From Cladophialophora immunda (taxonomy: Eukaryota; Ascomycota; Eurotiomycetes; Chaetothyriales; Herpotrichiellaceae), in assembly GCF_000835495.1 (NCBI RefSeq), contig NW_015622542.1:576444-640443 (forward strand): 64,000 nt of DNA. Direction: 5' to 3'. Shown here in pieces: positions 32,541 through 44,373 of this stretch. Below the pieces are notes generated by a model. The model ran no database searches. It saw only the letters and a list, made by a program, of their open reading frames with translations, and was not told where the DNA came from. The position numbers and the translations under genes are program-made. Positions within the stretch are counted from its first letter, which is position 1, and every line of letters starts with the position of its first letter.

Positions 32541-35500
32541 ATGGAGGTGCACATCGCGAACCTTGACTCGAAGTTTACTAGAGACAGATTGAAAGATTGC
32601 CTGACTCCCATCCTCTCCGAATTCCAGATTCATGTCTTCGAAGTCCGAAAAGCAGTCGGCAAGACGTTCGCGACGCTCACAGTTACAGATACTTCCAAAG
32701 CCCAAAGCCTCTTGTCTAGAGCGCATGCTTACCCAACCCTCCTCTCGTCTCCTTCCGGGCGGAATGCGGTGTTCAACGTGAGTCGCAAGCCAGCGGATCC
32801 TCATTGGTTGCGTGTACTGCGCAAGGAAGAGAAGGACCGACTAAACCTCCAAGAATGGCAGAAGTCGTCGAAGCTGGCTGCCAAAACCCAAGATTCCGAA
32901 GGGGACGCAGGACTGAAAATTACAGCACTACGGTGTGGCCGTTGGGAGACACTGACTGGAAAGACTACATTTGTGCCTTATTTCGAGGTCTCTACCGAAG
33001 GCAAGCTGACAAGGGGTGCACGAGCGCTGGTGGTACAGATCACCGCCACGCCTTCCAAGCGCCACGATCTAGTTATGGATCTATCCTGCATATTGGCTCT
33101 TGCCATATCATGGGGAAAAACCCGCAGTACTTTGACAATCACGCTGATTACTTCACCAAGAATCTACGAGAATGAGGTGGCCGCGGCCAATTGTGACCTA
33201 TCTACGATGTTCACAGCTTTACACATGGGCTCGCCGCGAGACAAGAGGTTTCGTGAGTGCACATTACCAGGTTCCCAATCTGGCGTTGTCGGCAGCTGCT
33301 TGACATACAGCATGGTCGTATCAACAGGATCTGTCAACCTACAACACCGCCTAAAGGCAATGACTTATCGCCGCTTTCCTATCACGACACTGCCCACCAT
33401 GGCCGCTCCTCCACCATCGCCGACCCTTGCAGGGCAATTGTCCAGGTTGAACGCGCATGTTGCGGCGTTGAGGTTTTCCTTTGCCTGGAGATTTCAGGTA
33501 CATGCATTGTGGGCCAACGGTGTCCTGTCTCCAACGGAAGTCCAGTATCTTCTACCAACCATGATTAGCTTGCTCGAACGGTCAGGCGAATCGGCACTCA
33601 TTGCGGTCTTGCGACGACTCAATTTGCAACTATCTCATAATGATGCTACCACCGATCCTCAACAGGGTGCTGTGACTTACGCGCGGGAAAGTCTCGAACA
33701 AGGTTCGAATCTTTTGCTCGAATGTGACAGCTCGCACACCTCCCCAATTGACATGGTCTCGATTCACCGCGTCACCGTAACCCCAACTGGCATTTATCTC
33801 AATGGTCCCGAACTCACCGCCTCGAACCGTGTCTTGAGACAGTACCGTGCACATTCTGATTGCTTTCTGCGGGTTCTTTTTTCCGAGGAAGACGCAACGC
33901 GGATAGAATTCGACAGGGATACTTCCAACGAGCGAGTCCTTCAGGGTCGTTTCCTAACAATACTCCGTACTGGTTTGAACATTGCCGGCGAGCACTTTGA
34001 CTTCCTTGGGTTTTCTCACTCGTCCTTGAGGTCACAAACATGTTGGTTCATGCGACCTTTTGTTCACGATGGCTCATTGTTATCTGCGAAGGGCCTCATC
34101 AGCAAGCTTGGCAACTTCAGCGCGATCAGATGTCCAGCCAAATGTGCAGCTCGAATTGGTCAGGCTTTCTCAGAGACCACATCTGCTGTGCGAGTTGAGC
34201 CTAGCATTGTCCAGATATACCCTGACGTCAAGGTCGGACGATACTTGTTCACCGATGGTTGTGGCACGATTTCAAGGTCGACCTGGAAACGTCTCCGAGG
34301 AAACGTGCGCGCACAGGACCAGCCTACCTCCTACCAGATTCGCTACAAAGGTGAGTGAACGCTGCCAGATGGCCTTTGCTGACTTCTTTGCAGGAGCCAA
34401 AGGAATGCTTACCGTCGACACCCGCCTTCAAGGGGACCAAATCCGGCTACGAGAGTCAATGGTCAAGTTCAACGGTAGCCCATCCGACGAGATCGAAATC
34501 TGTGGTTCAAATATGCGGCCGCTCCCTTTCAAGCTGAATCGCCAGATTATCAAAATACTGGAGGACCTTGGGGTGCCTGACTCGACGTTCGAAGGACTTC
34601 AAGAACAGGCTGTACAGCGGCTACGTCTCAGCGCCCTCTCGAAATCTGTCGCTGTGAATTTCATCAACGAACACCTCTCCGATGGCAGCAGCGGCTTGCC
34701 CACGCTTCTCAAATACCTAGATCACATCGGTGTTGATGCTACGGAGGACAGTTTTTTGAGAGAAATACTCGGAGCATTACTACAGGTCCAACTGCGAGAG
34801 ATCAAATATCGAAGTCGCATCCTAGTTCCGGAAGCTCTCACACTTTACGGGATCAGCGACGAGACTGATTGGCTGGAGGAAGGTGAGGTCTTTGTCACCT
34901 TTTTTGATAAAAAGACTGGAGCCCATTCCTGCCTGAGCGGACGGGTGGCCATTACTCGATCTCCTGCTCTGCATCCCGGAGATGTGCAGCTTGTCCAGGC
35001 CGTAGCACCGCCGGAGAGTTCTCCTCTCTGGGACCTTCACAATTCCGTCGTCTTTAGCCAGAAGGGTACTCGCGACATGCCCAGCATGCTGAGCGGCGGC
35101 GACCTGGATGGCGATCTCTACAACGTCATCTACGATGATGAACTCTTGCCCAAGAGAACTGTAGCTCCTGCAGCATATCTGCCAGCAGTGCCCATGGATA
35201 TCGGCCGCTCAGTCACTGCCGATGACATGGCAGGGTTCTTTGTGGACTTTATGCAAAATGACCAACTTGGCAGGATCGCCATCCTCCACCAAGTCTTCGC
35301 CGACCTGTACAGCACCTTTTCAAGCAATTGTCTCCTCCTCGCGGAGTTGCACTCAGATGCAGTGGACTTTTCCAAAAGTGGCGTCCCTGTCGACTACAAG
35401 AAGATCCCAAGAAGCCCCGAGTACAGACCCGACTTCATGGCTCCAAGCGCGAGTACCAAGGTTGAGAAAGGTATTAAAAGACCTGAAGAGACAGCTTTGC

Positions 35501-36146
35501 CTGACGGTCGCCATCGTTACCGCTACTACGAGTCCGACCGTATACTGGGTCGTTTGTATCGAGCTGTGAACGAAGATACCTTCTTCGAGGACCTCGAGGA
35601 CGATGCTTCGTCGCTCTTCAGCAAGGCGGCTACCAATGTGCTGGGAGACATCCGCGATTGGGTGGTGACACATATCAGCTCCACGCGTGTTCAAGCTTTT
35701 CTCACGAGGGCGAGGGAAGTCAGAGACTAGTAAGTTCCGTGGTGACGACGCTGATGTGAGCTAACATGCACAGTTATGAATCGAGTCTGCTGGAGATAAT
35801 GTCTCTTTACGCAGTTCGCCGGACGGAGCAACTCACTGAGAAGGAGGTGTTCATCGGCATGATCTTGGGTCGTTCCGGCGCAGGAAACAAACATCAACGA
35901 GAACAATCAGACTATATGAAGTCCCAGTTCAACCATGAACTTCGAGAAATCAAATCACGGATGAGATCTTTGACGGAGGATGACGACGACTCTGGGTTTG
36001 TTTGCCTCGCTGCTGCTTGTCTCGATGTGGCTGTGCGTGAGCCCAGCAATTTCAATGTCAAACTGAGCAGCTTCGGATGGTTTGCCGCAGGCTTATGTGT
36101 CCCTGATATCGTGCAAGAACAAGAAGGAAGCGTCTTCAGTGCATGA
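32541..36146 (+). CDS. RNA-dependent RNA polymerase (RNA silencing type)
   Basis: Three exons (32541-34350, 34394-35729, 35774-36146) join in phase to 1172 residues. This is a cellular RdRP of the QDE-1/SAD-1/Rdp1 family, which makes double-stranded RNA for Dicer in quelling or meiotic silencing. The catalytic loop is intact: D840, D842 and D844 in LSGGDLDGDLYNVIYD. Other landmarks are VGRYLFTDGCGTISRS, QIRYKGAKGMLTVD, FKLNRQIIKILEDLGV, GRVAITRSPALHPGDVQLV and HNSVVFSQKGTRDMPS. The N-terminus (VHIANLDSKFTRDRLKDCL ... GKTFATLTV) has the layout of an RRM, as in some Rdp1-like enzymes. The first two exon joins keep the family alignment exactly. Which of the fungal RdRP clades it belongs to needs a tree. 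Confidence 0.95.
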
Positions 36147-36806
36147 GAGATGTGTTATCGATCGTCCACGTCTGATGAATTGTGAGCATGAATGAAAAGA
36201 TGCGGCTAAGAAGCGGGAGTGAGACTAATGAGTGTTTACTGCGTTAGCGAGAAGAGCCACCAGGACTTTATCTACGCTCACTCTGAGTGTGGAAGGCGTG
36301 GAATCATGTCTGGCTTGCGTTCTTGCTCGTGTGGCCAAATTTCGGTTCTATTAGTGATCATGATGGCAATGTACGGTCGAGTCGAAGGACGACCTGATGA
36401 ATGATTGTTTTTGAAGCATCACACCATTGAACGTGAAGAAAGCCGGCCTTGCATCAACACAGGTTTAAGGGGTAATGTTCTAATCCTTGGGAAGTGAACC
36501 CTTAGATCCGGCAGCCTTGTCAAGCCATTCGAACAACCATTGACTCGTGGGGTGCGTCGTAAAGCAGGGTGTTGACCTCCGTCTCCTTCCTCGCCCCCGT
36601 TGAACGCAAGCTTCTGCACAAACGCCATTGGAATACATTCTTCTCTACCACAGTGGAGCGTCCGGCAGGCCGAGTTTTCGTTGCAAATTCTCCCAGGCCG
36701 AGGGATCAGCGCCGAGTGCAAGGCAACCGAGAAGCGTATGGGAGATACCCTATGAATGGCAAAGGCGTGCTCACCACTTTACTCCCGGTCTCAAGCTTAA
36801 TATTTC
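36147..36806. other. intergenic, convergent 3' ends
   Basis: About 660 bp between the RdRP stop and the GMC oxidoreductase stop. No gene or repeat is recognised. Confidence 0.55.
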
Positions 36807-38781
36807 CTATTCGGAACCACGATCCTCCTTAACCATAGCGGCCCCTTTCTCCCCGATGGCATACACCGTGGCCATGGTATTGGCACTGACCTCCATAGGC
36901 AAGACACTGGCATCAACGACCCTCAATCCCCTGACACCAACCACGCGCAGCCTCTCGTCGACTACTTTGCCCAGCGCACAGGTTCCCAGCGGATGGTTGA
37001 TCAGCGTGACCGCCTCAGACACGGTGTCCCGTGCCGTGGCCGGATCCTGCACGTCGACCGCCTCGGCCGGGTAGACGCGCCGTTTGACGCGGGGTCTGAT
37101 GTGCGGCGAGCGGAAGACGCGGTCGACAAATGCAAGGCCCGCGGCGAGGACGTCGACGTCGGCGGGGTGCGCAAGCAGGCCGTAGTCGATCCGCGGCTCG
37201 GCGAAGGGGTCGGCGCAGGCGACGTGGACCGACCCCCGCGAGGCCGGGTACATCAGGACGGCCTGCAGGGAGACGCAGGGGTTGGAAGCCGGAGGCGGGC
37301 CCGGCATGAACTTGGACATGTCGGCGTGCGTGTTGCGCGTGTCGCAGTACGCCGGGATGACGACGTACTGGATCGCCGAGGCGCACGGGGAGGCCAGCCG
37401 CGAGGCCAGGATGCTGGCTTGCTGGGCATCGAGGGGAGGTGGTGCTCCCGCCGCCGCCGCCGCCGCCGTGGTCGAGGTCGAGGTGAGAGTCGAGACGGTC
37501 CGTTCGAGTGTGCTCGCGCTCACCAGGGAGGCGTAGGATGTGAAACCGTTCAAGCCTGGAGCGTTGGCCAGGATGCCTTCTCGCGACTCGGCGTACAGTG
37601 CTTGCTGGGCCGGGAGGAATGCTGGGTCCAGGTATATGCTGTCCAGGCTGGTCTCCCCGTCCGCGAGTTCGTAGCTCACGTTGGTCATGATCTGCTCCTG
37701 TGCGTTGGCGCCGACGTGCGGGTTTTCAACCAGAGCACGAATCCCCGCGGCATGCAGGACCGAGGGGTCCCCTATACCCGAGAGCTCCAGCAGTTGCGGT
37801 GTCTGGATCGAGCCCGCGCTGAGGACGACTTCAGCTTTGGCCCGGACGGTATGGAGCTGGTCTCGGTCTCGGCCACCGTGGGCGAAAACCACGCCGCGAG
37901 CGGTTCGAGAGTCGTCCAGGATGACCTTGGTGGCGGTGGCTTCGGTCAGGATCTTGAGGTTGGGCCGGTCCAGGATCGGGGCAATGTACCCGGTCGCCGC
38001 GTAGCTGCGGGTGCCCCTGTTGACGCTGCGGTCGATCGTGCTCAACGACCCATACCAGCCCAGGTGGTCGCCCGAGTACGGCTCCTTGACCAGCGGAAGG
38101 CCGGACGTCTCCTTCAGAGCCTCGAGAAGGGCGTCTTCGGCGGCGTTCCTGGTGCTCGCCGACGAGGTGTGGATCGGGCCCTCCTGGCCATGCGTCGCCG
38201 CGTCGATCGGGTAGAAGTCTGGCTCGGGCGTTGTGGGAGGATCGTAGTGCTCGACCCGGTGGAAGTACGGCGCCATCTCGTCCCACGACCAGCCCGATAT
38301 GCCCAGCTTTTTCAATTCGTCGAAATCGCGAGCCGACGGGTAGCAGTAGGCCATGAAGTTGATTGCGCTTGACCCCCCCAGGACTTTGCCGCGAGTGACA
38401 TGGTGGGCTTTGTTGTTGTTGGCTTTCTAGATCGAGCCGTACCGGGCTGTGTCAGCCTTTTCGGTCATAGCAGGTTGAATCAGGTGTCCTCGGAGCAATA
38501 CTCGGAGACACACGTACCTGAGGAACCGTGGTGAAATCCCAGGCGTAGTCGGGGTTCCGCAGCAGAAACGCTAGCGTCCCCGGAGTCTCGACCAGAGGGT
38601 CTCCGAGACGGTTCTGGCCGGCTTCAACGACTCCTACGCGCACACTGGCATCCTCGCTCAAGCGGGCTGCCACCACCGCGCCGGCGGTTCCGCCGCCCAC
38701 GACGACATAGTCGAAGGTGTCTGCGAGAAAGGCGTCGAGAGAGCAGAATACGCCAGAGGCGGGAGGGTGTTCAGATTCCAT
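36807..38781 (-). CDS. GMC family FAD oxidoreductase (first copy)
   Basis: Two exons (38781-38518 and 38426-36807) encode 627 residues. It is a glucose-methanol-choline oxidoreductase that oxidises an alcohol with FAD. Seen in order: the Rossmann FAD motif DYVVVGGGTAGAVVAARLSE, RGKVLGGSSAINFMAYCYPS (GMC signature 1), VVLSAGSIQTPQLLELSGIG (signature 2), and the C-terminal catalytic pair, His in LINHPLGTCALG and Asn in VSANTMATVYAIGEKGA. There is no secretion signal. A run of seven Ala-coding GCC/GCG triplets interrupts the middle (STTAAAAAAGAPPP). The gene is visibly more GC-rich than its flanks, with strong C/G third positions, which also creates a spurious 459-codon frame on the plus strand. 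Substrate unknown. Confidence 0.92.
37448..37468. repeat. (CCG)7 microsatellite inside the GMC gene
   Basis: Seven CCG triplets in the plus strand encode the Ala run of the first GMC oxidoreductase on the minus strand. It is likely to vary in length between strains and falls in a surface loop of the substrate domain. Confidence 0.8.
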
Positions 38782-39875
38782 GGGTGGCTGCTCATTCGTC
38801 TCCCATGGTTGAGACGGCGTAACTCGGCGAGCAGGCAGGCGTGTGCTGTTATAAAGACACCGCCTCCACCTCGGGACATGATGGCGGGCAGTGCTGTGGA
38901 GGTGCCTGACGCCAGCAAGCAGCCTGTTTCAACATGTGTAATACCTTTGTAGAACATGGAAGCGGGTAAGCACATCAACTAAGCATCTCGGCGAGAGATC
39001 TTGTGGAGCAACGAAATGGCCTGGTGTCTATCTTGATTGGATGAGCCGCGAGCCGCCTCGTTTAGATTGCAACGTTGTGATGTTGAGGATCTCACCTGTG
39101 TCAAAGGGAGGGAGGACAGAAGGGGCTCGTGCTCGTGCTGACTACAACGGGCTCGGGGAGGAGCCTTTCCCTTTCTTCGTCGTGAAGCACGTGAAGAAGA
39201 CTCGTGCTATGCCAAACAACCGCGGCATGGATAGAAGGCTGACCATCGCTCGCATCCTCGACCATGTCACTTGTTGTCTGGTCCCTTCGGCCCGTCCCAT
39301 TGAAGTCGTGGTGGCGTCTCTGCTCGCCAGGCCTCCCAGTCCGGTGCCACTCGCTGAGCAGGATGTCCCTCGAACAATGAATGCAAGGACCAAGACCAGC
39401 GATTCCGAGCCTAGAGAGTGCAATCAGACGTGCAAGGAGACGAGGCTTCTGGATCTGGTTCGTCCACTTTCCTTTTCGAATGCTTCCATGGCCACCGCTG
39501 GATCCACACGGTAAGCCGTAGATCCGATTTTCCCATCAATCCATCCTAACCGTGTATAGATGGATGGGCTGGAGACCCGCTTCTGGGGAGTCTGGGACCT
39601 GCATGGTCCTCTGATCTAGCCTAAGCGTCTACAGTGCACGGACGTGTCTCGATGCAAGACACAGCTCGGAATCTCACGTGTTTTTAGACGGCTCAACAGG
39701 TAAAGGCCGAGGGGCACAAAAACCAGTTTCTGTACTTCTGCAATTTCCTGGATTAACAATCGTGGAAACGAACATTGCCCCTCTCTCGACAACAGCCAGC
39801 AGACTCGTGCTGGGGCAAGTGTGGCCTACGGTAGCGGTGCAGAAGACGTCGACCTCTCGCCCCTCCCCCCCTCTT
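38782..39875. other. 1.1 kb intergenic
   Basis: Upstream of the first GMC gene and downstream of the lactonase-like gene. Contains CACGTG at about 39187 and 39680. A 157-codon plus frame (39041-39514) has no domain and no promoter logic, and is not called. Confidence 0.5.
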
Positions 39876-41069
39876 TCAAGGCTTGAGAGCGATGCCCTCG
39901 CCCATTTCCGTCGCCTGCTTCAGCCCCTTCTCGGCGGCCTCGGCGAAATCCTTCAAAAAGAGCCACCGCGCCTTCTCGTCCAGCCGCCTCGCCTTCCAGT
40001 CGTTCAGCGTGCCGTGCGGGAAGAACTCGACCTCGGCCTCCTTGTGGAGCAGGAACGTGTCGTGGGCGATGATGACGAAGACGTTGTCCGCGGCGTCGAA
40101 TTCCTCGAGGTACTTGATCGTCAGGTTCGCGCGGTCCGTGTCGTGGGAGAAGTTCTTGGTGAGCACGTAGACCTCCTGGTCGGGCCGGTGGTGGTGGAAG
40201 ACGTCGCAGAACGCGGCGCCGCTGCCGGGGCAGAAGCTCCGCGCCCGGATCGTGCTCGGGCTCGGGCCCGTGCTCGAGCTCATATCGAGGTCGATCTTCT
40301 TGGGCAGCGGCAGGTACTCGGTCGGCCGGTACTCGCCGCCGTGGTGGCAGGCGTCGCCGCCCATGAAGACGAAGCTGTCGGGCGTCACGCGCGCGAGGCC
40401 GCACACGTGGCCGACCGCGTGGCCGGGGGCGTCGACGATGTAGAACGACCCGTCGCCGAAGTAGTCCAGGGCCCGGAAGCCGCCCACGGTCAGGTCCCCG
40501 GCGGCGGCGAAGTCGACCTCGACCAGCTCCCGGCCCTGCCAGTCCGTCTCGAGTACCTGGCTGTTGGGGTTCACGGGGTACCCCGGGGTGAGGGCGTCGC
40601 GGAACCCGGGGCCGACGATCAGCTTCGTCGACGGCGGGAACGTGCTCGGGTCTCCCGTGTGGTCGTAGTGCCAGTGGCTCCAGATGATGGCCTCGATGCT
40701 CGTGAGGTCCATCCCGGCCCCCTGGCTCAGGATCTCCGACACGTTCTTCTCGACCGCCAGGCCCCACTTGTGGTCCTTGATGGTGTTGACGATGCTGGGC
40801 GCCAGGTTCTCCCAGTCCTGCCGGGTGCCGAGGTCGAACAGGATCTTGCGGTTCAGAGGGCCGTGCTCGATCAGAAAGCAGAACGACGGGCACGCGAGCT
40901 TGTCGTGGCCCGGGATGGAGGGCCCGAAGAAGGACGCCAGCGGCGCCTCGATCCAGGACGTGCTGTCGATGATCTTGACTGACACGGTCGAGTTCGACGG
41001 CGGGATGTTGAGCGCCGGCGGGGCCTTGGGCGGCACCATGTACAGACCGGCATCCTGAGCAGAAGACAT
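39876..41069 (-). CDS. metallo-beta-lactamase-fold hydrolase, lactonase-like
   Basis: A single exon encodes 397 residues from the ATG at 41069; a longer frame to 41306 adds 79 non-conserved codons and is not favoured. The metal site is complete: H132, H134, D136 and H137 in IIWSHWHYDHTGD, a further His in VDAPGHAVGHVCG, an Asp in FMGGDACHHGGEYRP, and the final His in FVIIAHDTFLLH. The overall plan (CFLIEHGPLNRKILFDLGTR, then DLTSIEAIIWSH) is that of AttM/AiiA-type N-acyl-homoserine lactonases and related fungal hydrolases. The substrate may be a lactone or ester; this is not settled by motif. Strongly GC-rich like the GMC gene before it. It sits next to the C2H2 regulator and at the edge of the proposed catabolic block. 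Confidence 0.9.
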   Translation of the reverse strand: MSSAQDAGLYMVPPKAPPALNIPPSNSTVSVKIIDSTSWIEAPLASFFGPSIPGHDKLACPSFCFLIEHGPLNRKILFDLGTRQDWENLAPSIVNTIKDHKWGLAVEKNVSEILSQGAGMDLTSIEAIIWSHWHYDHTGDPSTFPPSTKLIVGPGFRDALTPGYPVNPNSQVLETDWQGRELVEVDFAAAGDLTVGGFRALDYFGDGSFYIVDAPGHAVGHVCGLARVTPDSFVFMGGDACHHGGEYRPTEYLPLPKKIDLDMSSSTGPSPSTIRARSFCPGSGAAFCDVFHHHRPDQEVYVLTKNFSHDTDRANLTIKYLEEFDAADNVFVIIAHDTFLLHKEAEVEFFPHGTLNDWKARRLDEKARWLFLKDFAEAAEKGLKQATEMGEGIALKP

Positions 41070-41629
41070 GTTCGAGTCGCGGGCAATGAAAACAGCTTGC
41101 GGGTTCTGGTGGGCGGCACTTGAGTCTGAGTGAAACAGGGCAAAGGCTTTAGACAACTCTACTTGTATGGGAGTACAGTTACTGAGTGCTGGTGAACGGC
41201 TTGTTCCAGCATTATAACCATTGTGGCCTTCGGGCACTGTTGCCCGTCGTTTCGGAGAAGTCCAAATCCCCCGCGGCAGTGTCGTTCTCCTTGACAATTT
41301 CCCCACTGACAGCCATTTAGTTAACCTGGCCCTTTGCCCCGGGTGTCAATTCAACACGATAAAGCAATAAGAGCAGCGGGTCGAGGAATTTGGTGAAGTG
41401 GCTAGCGAGCCATATCAATAGTATGTGCCAGCTGTGTAGCCGCCAGAAAAAAGGTGCAACGTGCTGACGATTGTGCGAGAGAACGCCGCAGACAATACTT
41501 TTTACAAGGGACAACACAGCCATCACTAAATAATGCCCTGAGAAAGACAAGGCCAGCTGTGCCCGCCTCAGGTACTATAGCTTTCCCCCTGCTTTCATAG
41601 AAAGTGGTGACGGCCATTGCCCGTTCCGA
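41070..41629. other. promoter region of the lactonase-like gene
   Basis: About 560 bp, upstream of the lactonase-like gene and at the 3' end of the C2H2 regulator. Nothing beyond this is seen. Confidence 0.5.
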
Positions 41630-44373
41630 CTACTGGGCTTGTCCCGCAAAGAGCGGTTTGAGCCGCTTGATCATGCCGTCAAGGTTGTTTGATAATACAT
41701 TACAAGTTGCTGGGACGAGGATTAGCAGGGATACGATTTCAACGCGTTGCATTGATCCAGAGGATGGATTATCACGCCGGAGCACGTACCAGGCCAGACC
41801 CATCGCTCCCTGATCATGTCCCGGTAGATCATGATCGGCAGCAGCTCTCTCTGGGTGGGCTTTTCGTATTTGTATTCGCTCTCCGCGACGATCTCGTCCA
41901 TCATGGCGGTGATGACGAGTTCCTCCGGCCCAGGAATCTCCGAGAGGTGCCGGCCGAGAAGGTACCAGCACATCAACAGACCTGAATTCACGTCAATATA
42001 CCTCGCACTACGCAGCAGTCCAACATATTCGCCGAGACTTACTGCCTTCGTAGGCGGCCAGAGGAGCATAGCACGGATAGTTCAAGCACGAGGTCTTCAA
42101 CAAGTATCCCAGCCCCAGTCGCACGCGGACCAGCAGACACCGACAGGCTCGGACGATCGCTTTCATCAAGTCCGGGGGATTGTCGAGACGGTAGAGCTTC
42201 CCGATCCGACTCCGAGAGACCTCGTCGACGGGCAGGAGGGCGAGAGCCTTCATTTCGTTCAGCTGCACATTCGCATACAGGCGATAGTACGCGGCGTTGA
42301 GGACGACCAGCGCGTCAGCCATCAAGGGGCCTTGAGGCGCATCCGGAACGGTGGTGGCGTACGGATGCGTCCTCCACGCCTCTTCCCACGTATGGAGTGC
42401 AAGGCGGAGAGACTCCTCGTCCGGAGGCGGCGTCGCGACGGTTCCCATGTTGTTCCCAAGGCGCAGGGTACAGATGTGCGAGAGAATGACGCTGATCAGG
42501 GTCAACAGGCCGAATGGACTGATCGTGTCGTCGAGGGGGGCGCCCGAAAGAAGCTGCCGGAAACAGACCACAGAGGAAGTCGTGATATGGGGTGAATTCT
42601 GCCAGCTGATGCCGCCGGCCGACCACAGCTCTTCCGCACAGGGCAGCGTCCCGTCAAACTCGGTGTTGGAGCTCCTCAGCACCGCGTTGTCTTCGTTACA
42701 GAGCAACACTGCTCTGAGGACCGTGGTCCAGGCCACGCATCTGGCCGAGTCAGCAACGGAGCGGAGACGAGGGCACTAATCCTCGAACCACTCACCTGAT
42801 CATGCTTTCGCGAAAGACCCAGCCTGTCCAGTCATTCGCGGAGGCCTTGGTCGCTTCCACGGAGGCTTCCCGACAGAGCTAGTGTGGATTAGCCGGTGCA
42901 TCACCTGCAGATCTAGACCAAACGGCCGATACTGAAGACACATACCACGTGCAGTCTTGTGAAGGACAGTCTGGCCTGTCGTTGAATTCGATTGTCGCCT
43001 CCGTAGAGTCCGTACTGGCAGGTAAGGAGCCTCGTTTGCAACTCCCAGAGCTGGAATCCCGAGTCTCTTTGTCCTGAAATCACTAGATCTTCGCTCTGTG
43101 ACGCAGCCCGGGGTTAGACTTCGATCACAATGGTTTTGAAGTCGAAAGCCAGGGTCGATTCCTCACATACCTCGCTCAGCAGCTTCAACACCGCGTGGTA
43201 TAACCTGATGCTAACCTCTTGCTCGTTCAAGTAGACAGCTCCGCACGCCATGACCGCAAGCAGAAGAGGCGCTATGTGCAGGCATAGTTAGTGCTGGGGA
43301 TAGTGTCACACAATCGGATCAGACAGGTGCTTTCCCACCTTGGATGGTGCCGATCGAGAAGGTCTGCGGATGGATGATGGGACAATGCGGTGCAAAGTGC
43401 TTGAAGAACCCTCTCACCAGCCTAATCACCATGTAGTTTGTGGGGAACACGAAATCGCTGAGTCGATTCTCGACGTCGAAGAGCTGCAGATTGATTTTCG
43501 CCTGTTCAATCTCGGATGGAATCAATCCCAGAAACAAACCGGACGATTGGTATTCTCCATTGTCGGGGTCAGCATGCCTTGCTGTCATGCTCTTGGCTGC
43601 ATCTTCCGACCAGGGAAGGGCGTAAAATGGCTCCTCCCATGGCCATTGCACAAACGCGTCGTCCAGAAGCTGGAAGTCCATCTGAGGTCGCGTTGAGACC
43701 TCTGTACTTGCAGCAGGGGCTTGTACACGGTCCGAGATCGGGACTTTCCATCCTCGATCCAGACCCAGCTCGAAGGCGTTGGCGTTGGCGCCGACCCCGG
43801 CACACTGTGCGTTCAGAAGGGTGGACAACGATGGGAGGAGATGTGGGATGACCTGCACATTCGCTAAAGCACTTGCGTCCCCGCCATGAGTGGTGTCTGG
43901 CTGACGTTCGTGCACGATCTGGCCGTTGAGATCGAAGCTGGAGTCGTCGGATGCCGTGTCTGGGTTAATGCAAGAGATTGGTCCTTCCTGCGCGTCGGCT
44001 GACTTCCCGGCTCCTCGATGGAGGACTCGCATATGTCGCGAGATAACATCCTTGCGCGCGGACGTGAGACCACATATTGGACAAGCATGTGGTCTCTGCC
44101 AGCGATCTGCTTGTATTCCGCGCAATTGGTCAGCTCGGCAACTTCCCAACACTGACATCTTTGCAAGGGGAGCATTTCAACGAGTTACTCACGACCCAGT
44201 TCATGGCGCCGACAATGTTCCTTGCGCGTAAATGATTCGCCACAGACGCCGCAGAGATAACGACGTTCTTTCTGGCTCCGCGTCACGCCGTTCCTGCGCG
44301 GCTTGAAAAACCTCAGTTCCTCGGTCAGTGGGGCCCAAGCAGTGGGAAAGGGCGACACAGTTCCCGTGGCCAT
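41630..44373 (-). CDS. C2H2 zinc-finger transcription factor with fungal_trans domain
   Basis: Eight exons (44373-44193, 44106-43339, 43271-43171, 43095-42946, 42878-42796, 42740-42043, 41981-41790, 41709-41630) join in phase to 750 residues. Two C2H2 fingers lie at the N-terminus: YLCGVCGESFTRKEHCRRHELGH, split by the first intron, and HACPICGLTSARKDVISRHMRVLH. An acidic linker follows, and from about residue 280 the fungal-specific regulatory domain begins (GFFKHFAPHCPIIHPQTFSI, PLLLAVMACGAVYL). It then runs through ARLSFTRLH and GWVFRESMIRCVAWTTVLRA to a 240-residue helical region. This is a nuclear regulator type often found inside metabolic clusters. It shares a 720-bp divergent promoter with the SDR gene, so it is the best candidate regulator of the neighbouring catabolic genes. 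Confidence 0.88.

Noticed and set aside
37015..37386. Second minus frame inside the first GMC gene
   Set aside because: Out-of-frame shadow of a GC-rich coding region.
36993..38372. 459-codon open frame on the plus strand
   Set aside because: It is the antisense shadow of the GC-rich first GMC gene; its translation is Arg/Gly/Val-rich and has no domain.
39678..40982. 434-codon open frame on the plus strand
   Set aside because: Antisense shadow of the GC-rich lactonase-like gene, with low-complexity composition and no domain.
41070..41306. 79-codon N-terminal extension of the lactonase-like enzyme
   Set aside because: Composition is unlike the mature protein and the ATG at 41069 begins a normal-length family member.
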